The notes beneath the pieces are model-generated. The model saw only the letters and a list, made by a program, of their open reading frames with translations. It searched no databases and was not told where the DNA came from. A stretch of 64,000 nucleotides of DNA, taken from NCBI GenBank assembly GCA_048772705.1, contig JBLWGC010000177.1:1-64000 (forward strand), given 5' to 3'. The DNA comes from Leidyana gryllorum EB-2025a (Eukaryota > Apicomplexa). How positions within the stretch are numbered: position 1 is the stretch's first letter; every line of letters starts with the position of its first letter. This document shows positions 1 through 11,104 of this stretch, piece by piece. The translations under genes and the position numbers were made by a program.

Positions 1-315
1 CGCATCAGAGACATGGCTCGGACTCGTGGTATTCATAATTGGTTGCGTAATGATTCGACCGAGACGGCGTCATTTCGAAACGCGTACGCGATTAAAGTCA
101 ACTTGTTGACCCGCTGTAATGGGGGTGTTGGGCGAGTCTGAGAAAACACTGGGGGGAGAAAATGCTTTCCGCGGTGTTGCGGTGGGAGATGTCCTGAGGG
201 TTGCAGTGAGCGTTGTACCACAACCGTCAACACGGGAAGGGCATCCGTCTTGGGGCTCGCAATCTAAGGTTTGGGATCGAGCCTGTTTGCACGTGACCCA
301 CACATCCCTCCAACG
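1..315. other. Left-edge non-coding stretch
   Basis: No gene is supported here. Open frames on both strands are short and resemble nothing I recognise. The stretch probably holds the promoter and 5' leader of the F-box-like gene that starts at 316. Confidence 0.5.
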
Positions 316-2260
316 ATGGCAGTGGACTTGGTGCCAATATGTTGGGCAGAAGTATTTACTTTCTTGCGACTGCGAGAGGTGATGTACTATAGCCGAGTAT
401 CGGCATCCGCTCGCGTGGCAGTGCGGGATGTGTTTACTCCTATTCAACTGGCCTGTGACAGTGCTGACGCGGACCATTTCCAGCGTTACGAGTATTTTGA
501 TCAATGGTTGCGTCGCACTGCTCGAAATGTCAGGTCTGTGGTCTTTGTGGAGACCACTGCAAGTGATGGCTTGTGGGAGTTCTTCAAGGCGTTATGCAGT
601 CTAGGACTGCCTCAGTTGCAGTACTGTCTGGTGCGTCTGACAAAGGAGGGCTATTCAAGACGAATAGACGGCTATTATCCGGCTCTCTCGTACTTTAATG
701 TCGCCGGGAAGGATTGGTTGCCAAATCGATTGGAGATCGAGATCGACGCGCCGGCGCTCAAATATCTCATACTCCGCGGGGCAGATGTACCAAACTGCAA
801 GACTCAATTGATGGAGGGCTTAGCAGAGGAAATGGAACTGGTGGGTTGGCGGAACTCTGTCATCATTACCAGGGACGAATGGAAGGAAGTGTTGCCGGAA
901 GGGCCTTCGAACGTGGACATCTCCGATATCGTGATCCCTCCATCGAGCAGCCGATGTATTTACAGCCACGTCGAACTGCCTCATAGACTCGTGGGCTCCG
1001 CTGACAAATCCTACGATGAGATTCAATGGCCAATGGATGAACGGTGAGTTTCCAGTACTCTCTATCTGAGCTCAATTCCTTTCATGCAGACGTATCAATG
1101 CCTTCAAAGTGTGCGTTCCGAGGTTCTGGCATCGCTTTCGAGCGAACTTGTCGGACCAAATAGAGAGGCTGTTGTGTGACATTGAATCCTTCGTCACAAT
1201 AAGCTCAGATTGCAGCAATCGTGTCGAAGCCTGGGAGGAGCTCTTCCGGACGAGAGATATCGAGAACCTGCCCAGCTGGGTCGACTATCTCCCCGCCGTG
1301 CACTTACTTCACGGACGAGTGGGGTCGCAAGTTGCACAGCGCAATGAAACTCTCATCACGAGACCGGGACATTCCAACTTACCGGGCTCGATCGCCGAGT
1401 ACGTACTGGAGGACCTGCGCAGCTTGGTACGGCGTATCAAAGGTACCAAGGACTTGAAGAGGCTCATTCTGACATCCAGTGGATGGGAGAGGGTTAAGAA
1501 AATCTCCTCCATCCACATATCCCCCGATTGTGCGGGGGTCTGGTTGGGGTCCACACAGAATTTGCCCAATGGACCCCTCACAACGTTTCGTTTCATCCAG
1601 TTAGTCACGCATGGTAACATTGAGTACGCGGTTTGCCATGATCCAGTGACCAAATCGAGCACCATCTTTTGGACCTTTCTCGCCATATATACTCTCAAGA
1701 GACAATATGGGCTGAGTCTGCGCCTGGCCATGCAGATTGTCGGGTACTTCCCTCGCCCGTGGTCCCAACTGCTCCTGGAGTCAGTCTCCGGAAACGTCAA
1801 AGAAGACACTCTCAAGATGGCCCTCGACTACATCAACGTCAGGGTGCCGGAGACCTTTATAAAGTTCGGAATGCTCGGCGGCTGTACCGAGGACGAAGTG
1901 GAAGATCCATGGTGGCACTGGCTGGCTGACAAGGTATCCTGTCGACGGTGCTATGTCGGGGGCGTTGGGAAACTGGTACCCTTCGAGCGACGCCACTTCC
2001 AGCGGTGGTACTCAGAATTCTTGGACTCCACTTCACCGGAGGCAGTTTCTCTCGTTGAGCATCTCCCGTTCTGCATGATAGGGCACCTCGACACACATAA
2101 CGATTGGTTCCTGCGACGGATCTTTGAACGCAACTTTTTGGATCTCAATCGCTGGGGTGTCCCGGCCAAATTCCTTCCCACAACACTCCATCCCAAGTGG
2201 ATGGAGAAAGTTCCGAATGTTCCTCTGTCCGATGTTTTCTGCCGATGCCCTCATCCCTAA
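316..2260 (+). CDS. F-box-like/leucine-rich family protein, member 1
   Basis: Two exons, 316-1043 and 1090-2260, joined across a 46-nt phase-2 GT-AG intron, give 632 residues. An in-frame ATG at 271 exists, but the one at 316 sits just before the F-box-like segment, as in the other family members. Residues about 5-40 form that segment. Next come WLRRTARNVRSVVF and leucine-rich strands, then in exon 2 an SVSG element and a C-terminal WFLRRIFE..L..WGVP signature. F-box proteins typically recruit substrates to SCF ubiquitin ligases; that role is inferred from the fold pattern only. This copy lies 41 kb from the main cluster of relatives, on the same strand. No transmembrane segment is visible. 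Confidence 0.75.
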
Positions 2261-4172
2261 CCTCCTCGCGGCCCGCCTTGGAGCTGTGACACACCCCATT
2301 GTTGACGGTGTAGGCGTCACGCCAATTAACACACCATGTCAAGATGCAACTCATTCGACTGTCGTGACTGGCACGACACCTTCGCTGACTGTAAACAATG
2401 TCGTCAGTCTGGTCCCAGGCACTTTGAGGAGAGTCGTCTCGTCCAAGACGACTCACATTCCGAGTCGCTCATCTTCAGCCAATGTCTTCAACTGTTGCGA
2501 TTGTTCAAGCGTCCGCTCACCCGCTGTGGTGGATCCAGTCTGCCGGCGTGACCGGCGGTAGTGAGGCCTTCCAGGGCGGCGGGAGCAGTAATGTCGCCTG
2601 TCCCGGACCGCTTGACCCCCCTCCTGAGCCACACAAATGAATTACTCCCCAAAAGCCTCCAGACCGAACCATAGACCTCTCCTCCGCGGCTCTGCCGCGA
2701 TCACCCTTCCATACAGCCGTTCTCCAGCCGCAAATCCATAGCTTGCGATATGGGCTCCGCTAGCTCCTTTCTTCACCATGGAGTGTCAGCCAACAGCCGA
2801 CCCTCTACATGGCTCTGCTCACAATCAGCACCTCCCATTTGTGTCGGAGCAGTAAAGAGAGTGACCAATACGACAACTCGTTCGATACGGGAAGAAATCC
2901 GAGACTTGAGGCTTTCTTTCGAAACCCTCCCGAGCGTTCAGCGCAGCTTCTCATCTCAGGATGATTCACCGCTCTTATCCGACGGAGTTGAACGCTCCCC
3001 AGTCCGCCATCAGCCTCGTGGCTCACCTCTATGTGGTCGCAGAGGCCCCGTGTCATGCGCGCGGCCACTCACGAGGTGATCACCCTGATACGTCGCACCC
3101 AGTAGGAATACCACATGCCTGCCGCGGGATCAACCAAACCTCTTCACTCCGATTTCTGTATATACTTGAAATACTTTCCCTCAGAGGTGTGGGTCGTAAA
3201 TCAGCCAACATGCGTATCTCATTGTGAAGTCGAAATGACGCAATATTCAGATTTCGGGAAATAATCTTCAAGTACGTTGTTCGTCGTTGGAGACGTATTA
3301 TTATATGCAATACGTCATCTCATCAAGCGGACAATGCAAGAATCCAAGACCGGAACTCCACGTATATCAATAACCAGACCACTTGACCAGTGCACTGCAG
3401 CCAAGTGATATTCCAAGGAAGATGCCCCCACCAATCAAAAAGCTTTTCATTCCTTCGCGACGCGGAACTTCAACAAATCCTACAGATGGAAGCATCGAGC
3501 GTACATAGTAAAGTAGACATCAGACATGGCCCGCCAGTGGGCTGTCGCTCCTTCGCCTCGCGAACCCCATGTAGAGAGGGGTTCCGGACGCCTGCGGTGT
3601 TGCTACTGCCGCTGTGGGGTCCTCGATGTCGCTTTGGGGAAACACTCTCCCACGCAAACCGACGGGACAAACAGCCGGCAATGGCACAGGGAACCCCACA
3701 TTCTTCAACTCGCTGATTGATCACCATACTGCTCAGCCACGTATTCCGTGAGTGTAAGGTGATGGATCTAACGAAGATACCGGCAGCAGGGCTCCAACAA
3801 CGACAGAAAGCTCAGAATTGGAGCCCAGATGAGGCCTCTAAGCATCCGTCAGTACCAAAGGTTGGGGGAGTGTTTTCGCACACACACCTGTGTGCGAGCT
3901 GAAGTAGGTGGGGCGGTGCTGTGTGGTGATGCTGATGGCGTCTCCGTTCCAATCTCCCATGATGTCGGCATAAGTGGTTTTTGTGTCAGACGTCTCGATT
4001 CTCAGTTTCATCCAAACTTCGTTGCTTGCCGTCCGGCGAAGACAAAAGTTGTGAAGGGGGGCATTTTCCTCGCTTCTCAATTGTCACCATTGTCAGTCAC
4101 TTATTTTCTTGCGAACAAGAACAAAATGATTGTTTTTCGATTAGCAGTTGAACTCTGGAGTGCTGAAAAAGA
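2261..4172. other. Gene-poor stretch of 1.9 kb
   Basis: No convincing coding exon was found. Open frames on both strands are short, lack recognisable motifs and do not join across good splice sites. One Ser/Thr-rich + strand frame (to 2561) runs past the end of the upstream gene but has no start of its own. In a window where most gaps are under 300 bp this is the largest apparently empty interval; it could hold an unrecognised fast-evolving or non-coding gene. Confidence 0.5.
3877..3896. repeat. Perfect 8-bp stem hairpin with 4-nt loop
   Basis: The 20-nt sequence reads CGCACACA, a CACC loop, then TGTGTGCG, a perfect inverted repeat. It lies in the gap downstream of the convergent PLD gene. 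It could be a terminator-like or protein-binding element, or simply a CA-rich accident. Confidence 0.4.
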
Positions 4173-6881
4173 TTAAGTGGTCAATGCCGAGGGCAGGAAT
4201 GAGCTCGGGGTTCCGGAGACTTTGGCTTGCGTCCCTGGGATGTGGGGATAATCTGGGTGAGGTTCCACTTCACCAGAAGTGTGAACAAAGAGGGGATACG
4301 TGCACAAGTGTCCGTGGGGAAGCTCGCGATTTGCAGTACCACTGAAAGCCAACCAGTTGTTCCAGGACAGGGATTTGACGAGACTGGAACAGTCGGGGTC
4401 AGCTGGGCGCAGGAACTCTTGGGCAATAGACCCCAAGTGCTCGTGCCAGAGGTGGAGGCGGTAGCCATGTATATCGCCTCGGGGTAATTGAACCTCGTGT
4501 CCCTCATCCTCCTGTACGGTGAAGGCGGGTTGCCAACAGCCAACAGCAATCTCGGTGTCCCGGCAGCCTGCCATACTTCTTTCATTTATGTTAGCCGAAC
4601 CCATGATGAGATACTCGTCGTCCACTATCATCATCTTGGAGTGCACATAGATCTGCAGTCTACGATTGTTGAGGGCATTGGCGAGCTCCGCAGAAGCTTT
4701 CGGTGGCACTTCAACGGGGTATTCCGGCTCACGTTTCCCCACGAAGAAGAATTGGAGGTACTGATGTGGGTGTATGTTGGACTTCCCGACCGCTTTGAGC
4801 GTGGCCCCTGTGGAACATGAATTTTTGATTGGAAATGTGGTCAGAAGGGTCTGGGGGGGGGACAGTGATTCGGGGGGGTTTGAGAACAGGAGTAGTGATT
4901 CGGTTCGGTTGGGTTTTGAGACTGACCTATGCGGTTGTACATCATTCTGATGGTCTGGAATTGCCAGTGTAGAATTTCTTGTACTGTTCCGCTGGTTGGG
5001 GCGCCTTCAGGGAAGAGCGGTATGAGAATATATGCGCAGAATTGCTCGCCTCCTCGGATAGCACGGCATATGCGGCGGCATATCGCATAGGGTACCAGAT
5101 GCCAGGCGGGAACTTCTGGGAGTTCCCGCCAGTACTGCGCGGAGCCCAGGAAGTACTGATTTTCTATGTAAATGAAGTTTCGAGCCTTGTCAATGAGATA
5201 CAAGTAAGCAGCTTGTATTCCGCGATCGACCATGTTCTTTGTGGAAACATATCGGCCAGTGAACTTCTTGCTGTCAAAAACAGCAGATTCAGTGTCGAGA
5301 GATCTGAAAACTTGGACATCAAAGGCTCGGGGATCTTCCGGGTTGATAAGGCACATATCACCGTTCCGCAGGCAGTCCTTCTCGAACATCAGGTCAAGTT
5401 TGAAGTTAATAATAGTTAAAGCATCTGTGGCTTGTTTCTTGAGTCGTTCTCTGTATGTGGCCAGGACATCCCAAGCAGCCGGGCCTATAATGCGCGCATG
5501 GACATCATGCCACGGCTCTCTGGGACCACTGTTAGCTGTCGCGTCCAGGATACACCCATTGTAAAAGTCTTCGTGGTGAGCTGTCTTCAAGGTGGCGAAG
5601 AGCTCGTGCCGGCTGGTGTCGTACCGCCCACTGGTGAGATCCAGACCACCCACATAGCTCCATATCACCCGTCGATGGTCCGGTTCGACTGGGTTGGGGC
5701 CATCCATCAGCACGATCTGCACCAACAACGTTGTGCCAACAAGATAACAAACAAACACACACTGTCCCTACCTTCTGATGGTGGGTGAAGCTCGTCCCTT
5801 TGAGGGCGCCGACTAACGGATACAACAGTGTACCAACATCGTCCCCAGCGGTGCGCTTTGCCAAGATGACCTTCACTTTGCTTCCCCTAAAGTACTCGCG
5901 AGTGTACTCATCGTAGGTAGCCATGAGACCTGACTTCATGAACTCTGGACCGTCGACCGAAGTGACGTCATCCCAACACATCAGTATAATCTCCACGCCC
6001 TCCTCGGAACGCCGCTTGAGCAGTTCTCCAAGGGTTTCCGGATGATTCTCGGTCTCATCGTAGGACCGCGTCAGGCGTGTGGCAGTGTTGATGGACCACC
6101 CCGCAAAAAGGATGAAGTGCTCGGCCGCACAAACACTGTCATATATGTCTTGCCAGCAGCTGCGAGCCTCATATTTGCCAGTCGCGATATCCAGAGCCGG
6201 AAAATCGCCGGGAAGGCAGTGAGCATCATGATAGAAGTGTACAACATTTCCATGTGATCGTTTATAGTACGAGTTAGGCACAGCGTTGCTGGAAGGATCT
6301 TTGGCATTCACCAGAGGATACCAACGGAACTCAACGTTGACCTGAGTCATTGTGTGGGAGTCGGGTTTCGCTTGAGGATGACGCAATGTCAACGTCGCAG
6401 CTATTGTCTTGGTACTAATCACAGACTTGAGACTCACTTTAACTTGGGCCAAGAGATCATCATTATACGGTCCGTGCATGTCGTCATCGAATATGGTGAT
6501 GATTAAGTGGGGACCCGAGTACTCCGCCGACGCCGAGTTTGATGTTGGAGGAAAGTCGTCGGGAAACACGGGGTCGTTGTCCGAGACATCGACCAACGTC
6601 GAGAACTCATCGTCCCACTTGGGGTTCAGAGCCTTATTCACAGTCTTCGTTCGACCCAGACGATATGTGCGGTCCGGCTGCACTTGAAGTGCCACCACTG
6701 CGTAAGGATCTGGCGGCGCTCCGCAGGCATCCGCGGCACCACATTTACGAATATCCGCGCCACAAACCAATTTGCGATACCACGAAGAAGTTGTGTAACG
6801 TCTTCGAAACGCTGTGTAGGCATGCTGGACATTCAAGCCTTCCACAACCCTCACATGAAGCAGACCAAAAAATCGCGTCAT
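4173..6881 (-). CDS. C2-domain phospholipase D
   Basis: Hydrolyses phosphatidylcholine-type lipids to phosphatidic acid at membranes. Three exons, 6881-5772, 5716-4927 and 4807-4173 (introns of 55 and 119 nt), encode 844 residues, the usual length of plant-type PLDs. Residues 1 to about 150 form a C2 domain (TRFFGLLHVRVVEG, later LIITIFDDDMHGP). Both catalytic HxKxxxxD motifs are intact: HQKIVLMD, formed exactly across the first intron at about 368-375, and HSKMMIVD at about 689-696, followed by the typical GSANINERSMAG. The long form would start at 6950, only 3 bp from the kinesin gene end, so 6881 is preferred. The last donor-to-acceptor step in the G-rich 119-nt intron is the least certain. 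PLDs of this C2 type are typical of plants and algae; a PX/PH type is typical of animals and fungi. Confidence 0.9.
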
Positions 6882-6953
6882 TCTTCGACGAACAACTGGG
6901 TCGCAGCACGAAAATTGAGATCTTCCGAAAATGATCAACAAGAACGACAAAAA

Positions 6954-9900
6954 TCAGACTCTCCGACCGCGAGATGATGTCGAGAGTCTGGAGGCACTCT
7001 GCCGAGCAGACGAGCTCGGCCGAGCCGCGGAACTCACGGATAATCGAGCTGGGGACTTCCCCCCCGTTTTCGCCTCCTTCGAACCCGAGCTCTCCTTTTT
7101 CTCTCCCGACTCGCTGCTGCCCTTCCCGGCCGCGGGAGTCGAGCTCGACGACTTTCGTCTCTCCTTCGTTTCACCGGCGGCTGACGGAGACAGTCGGGCT
7201 GGAGACTTTGTGACCCCTGGTGACTTGGACGACCGCTTCTTGTCATCTTTCACTCTGCCAGGGGAGATAGATAATCTCCCAGGAGACTTGGCCAATCGCT
7301 TCTTGTCGTCCTTTCCTGACTTCTCTTTACCTCCTTCAGCTGCTTCCGCCTTCTCGCGGGCTCTTCGTTCGCGACGTTCTCGCTTCCGTGCCGCTTCCTC
7401 GTCTTCATCCTCTCCTCCGGCGGCCCGTCTCTCCTCTTTCATTTTGATCATTTTCTCTTCCAAGGCGAGAGCTCTGTCCTCGGCAACCTTCAGAGCGGCA
7501 GCAGAGTCGGCAATGTCCTTTTCGAACAGTTCACGTTCCCTTTGCAGAGATCGTTTGTACAGCTCAGCTTCGCTCTTCAACGACTTGGTGAGTTCCACCG
7601 ACTTTTTCAGGTCGGAGTAGATCTCTTGATTCACTGTCCGGAGGTCATTGAGGAGGGTGGCTTCTTCCTTCTCGCGCTCGACGATATCTAAGAAGCGCTG
7701 TCTGTAGTAGAGGATCATTCCCAGAAGCTTGGACCGGTCCTCTTCCTTTGCTATCGCTCTGACCTGTTCCTCCTCGAACAAGACCGCGTTGCCTTCGGGG
7801 TCCAGGCACTGCTCATAGCGGTCCAAGCGCTGGAGTCGTTGCTTGAGCTCCTGATTGTCTTCTTCCACCTTGGTGCAGAGCTCTGTCAGTCAGTAATTAA
7901 ACTGAAAGCCTTTTGCAGTGTACCACTTACTTCTGGCCATGGCGAGTTCCACGTCCCTCTCGGCCAATTCTGCCGAGAGACGTTCCAACTCTTTGACAAC
8001 AGTCGCGAACTGTTCGTTCCCATCCATACTAAGTTTGTGTGCCACTTCACGCCCGTACCACTCGATCGTTTTGACGATCCTGCGGCAATGAAAACTCCAA
8101 GCGAGCTTCTCCAGCTGTTCAATAAGATAAACATTATGGGAGAATAGATCGCTCAATACTCACGTGAAGCAACTGGAGCTTTTGAGTGGCTCCTCGCAGT
8201 TTCTCGTCGCACAGTCTCTTGAGGCCCTCAATGTCAGCTCTGACCTGCTCGTGTTCCATCCCAATGATCAAACACATCTTCTCCAAGGGATTCAGTAAGC
8301 GGCAGACACTGTCAATCCTGCGATTGGTCCGTAATTTCTCCAACTCTAAAACTCGCTCGGCTTGAGCCGGATCGCGGGTCCGAGCTGCTGCAGCCGCCAA
8401 CTCTGGCGAAACCCCGAGACTCGTCAAGCGAGTCTGGAAAGGTCCGTACCGGAAAAGGAGAGCCGAACTGCGAGAGAATAGATCACTCACTCACTCAATC
8501 ACTCACTTGACCAACTTTAGCATCTGCACATGGATCATTCCCTGCCAATTGCCACTCTTTCCGGACGGGATCGCAATGTCTGTCTTGTCGAACGGCTCTC
8601 GGAGCTCTTGAATGCGGGCGTGCATCTGGTCCAACCGTAAGCGCAGAGGCAGTTTGGCGCCCACATTGGAGGAGTGTTGTAGATTCGGCTGCCCCAAACC
8701 GGTGTCCATTGGGGACTCAATGGTCCCAGATCCCGTGGGGGTTAGGGTTGGAATCGATTTGTGCTCTCCAGAGGCAATGGCTGTGGTCTGAGTCGTCAGC
8801 GGAGACAGCCCGAGAGTTCGCATAATCGTCCCAACATAGTCAAGTTTAGCGATCAGATCAGAGTTGACTTCCCGCAGCTTCCGATTCTCGGCGTGGGCTT
8901 CGCGACGGTGCCGTTTGAGATCCATAACAATGTCGTCGACCTCCGCGATTTTGACAGACTCCTCTTCGGTCCCCGGCGGGACGACTTTGCGAGCCGCCTG
9001 GACGGCCAAGAGATCATCAGCAGCAAAGGTCTCTAGCCGTGCCAGGGAGGTCGTCGGCTTGAGCTCCTCGCCGACTTCGATTTCGCGTTGGTTTAGATCC
9101 TCCATTTTATGTAAGAAACTCAACGCCCGTTTCAGTGACCTCCGTTCTTCCGACTCGCCGGCTTCCGGCTCATATGAAGCTCTAAGGGAGGAGGCCCATC
9201 TGTTTCACCGACAATGCAGAACTTACGTCAGAGTGGGGAGGGTATTGGTACGCAGATACTTTTGTCGGAGGCCCTGGGGTCCCGCGACTTTCTGCTCGTC
9301 AGCTGGTGCGGCTCCGGGCCCGGCGACAAAGATGAGAGCGCTCATTTTCTCAATCTTCTCCTTCAACTCCTTTTCAAGATTGCCTACCTCGGCCATGCGT
9401 TCTTGATATTTGGCCTCGAGAGCGCGACGTTCTTTGCCCGATACACCTCGTTCTTCAGCTCCACCACCGCCTCCTTCGACTACGGCGGGCAACCCTTCAA
9501 TATCCTCCTTCTCAACACCGGCCCGGGCAGCCAGATGGACGAGTTGGGCTTGAAGTTTGGCAATTAATTCCTTTTGCTGCGCGATGATACTCTGCTCGGG
9601 AGACAAGAAGTTCTTCTCGACCTTCTTAGTGATCTTTTTGGTACGTTCTGCAAACCTCAGCGTAGACAAAGAGATTTCCATAGCCTGAGTAGACGGATGG
9701 ACGGCGACCAACAAACAGGCACGCGAGTTGCCTTCAAGCGCTCTCTGCAGCAAACGAGTCAATTTGGACTCTCTCCATGGGACAAAGAGCTTCGCCAACG
9801 TCTTCTTGTCGACCTCTTTACCCTCCTCTTTCGCCTTGGCCACCATAACGGACTTTTTGGACATCTTATTGATGACTTCGGCGAGACAGAAAAGAGACTT

Positions 9901-11059
9901 ATTGATAGCCTGTCCCTCCGCTTGGCGTTCCTTAGCGTCCTCGACACCATCTGCAGCCATGGCGGCTCTCTCGTTACCCGCGAGATCGACCAGTTTCATC
10001 TCTCCTTCGGTTGCGATCTCACTCCCGTCGGCGTGAGTCTCGCTGCGTTCGAATCGGATAGAAAATACCGTATGGGAACGGGACGACACCTCATTGAAAT
10101 TCGTTCGCGCGATGTGACGCTTCACCTCAGCTCTGCAACGAGATACAAAGGAGTGTGGTTCGACGGAGACCTACGCCTGAAGCAGGGCCATGACGTCTTC
10201 GAGTCCCTGCACCTCTACTTGTTTGAGACCCACAGCATAGAAACTGCCGTTCTTATCTTCTTTGACATCGAGATTCTCAGCCGCCTGCGTAGCTGTCCCT
10301 CCCAGGAGATCGTTGACTTTCTCATTATAAATTTCGACATAGTCAACTCGAACCAGATGTTCCTGTGTGCACACGATGAATGATAATCAAGTCGACCCAC
10401 AGCTCTCTCGCTTACTGCCTTGACAACCCCTGGGGGTCTGATGTGATGGAAATAGAACGGATGAGTTGAGCGAGCAACTTTCCTTGACGCACCTTTGATA
10501 ATCGTCAATCATGTCAAACACACATGCCACACTGCGCGGAAGCATCCCCGGATCTGTGGGCCCTCCCATAATACTCCACGTCTTTCCACAACCTGTTTGA
10601 CCGTAAGCCATATAACAGCCGTTGAAGCCTAACGGGGGGGAAGTTGGAGTGTTTGTTGGGGAACCTGCGAGAGACGCTCTCACCATCTGCCACATCCGAC
10701 ACAATATCTTTGGCCGTCTTATTGAACACATTCTCGTTGGAACCTGTGACGACAGCCACTCTCGTGAGCAGCGATAGAGCAGTGAGACTCACTGTCACTA
10801 TCGAAACAAGCGTCAAATGCATAGTTTGCTTTCAGTCTGACACCATTAGGTGGCTGTTTCATGAGTTTCAGGATACCATCCTCATGAAGTTCCCAGGCCT
10901 TTTCGTGGCCAGCGGCGATCTGTCAGGATAAATTGACCGTCTGCTCTCCCTAGGGTCAGCGTACTTCTTTCGGAAATAGAGGCCTTTGCCTTATACATAC
11001 TCGAATGAACTCCTCACGAGCCATTCTCTGGAGTTGAAGCCCCCCACAGCACAGCGCAT
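6954..11059 (-). CDS. Kinesin with N-terminal motor domain
   Basis: Microtubule motor ATPase. Ten exons: 11059-11018, 10919-10793, 10743-10684, 10628-10489, 10362-10175, 10132-9227, 9181-8507, 8467-8164, 8114-7931, 7882-6954, for about 1184 residues. Motor landmarks: P-loop GQTGCGKT at about 86-93, switch I NFNEVSSRSH, switch II LVDLAGNE, and the LRFAERTKKI neck entry. Long coiled-coil stretches follow, then a basic Ser/Pro/Lys-rich tail. Most introns are 39-55 nt. Two calls are weak: the first exon, which gives MRCAVGGFNSRE instead of the usual VRVRPFNxRE, and the exon 4 donor (GTCAAG), chosen because it keeps frame. I cannot assign the kinesin subfamily; no FHA domain is seen. Confidence 0.85.
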
Positions 11060-11104
11060 GCGACCAGCCTCTTCATTCCCCAAGTCCGTAGCGCTTTTTT
11101 TGCA

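Noticed and set aside
2124-2561. Ser/Thr-rich + strand open frame overlapping the end of family member 1
   Set aside because: It starts inside another gene in a different frame, has no upstream splice partner and no recognisable domain.
6931-7620. Long + strand open frame of 229 codons opposite the kinesin tail
   Set aside because: It mirrors the Lys/Arg/Ser-rich, codon-biased tail of the kinesin and has no motif or neighbouring exon of its own.
9574-10383. Long + strand open frame of 269 codons opposite the kinesin motor
   Set aside because: The minus strand carries the P-loop and switch motifs across this interval; the + frame has no recognisable feature.
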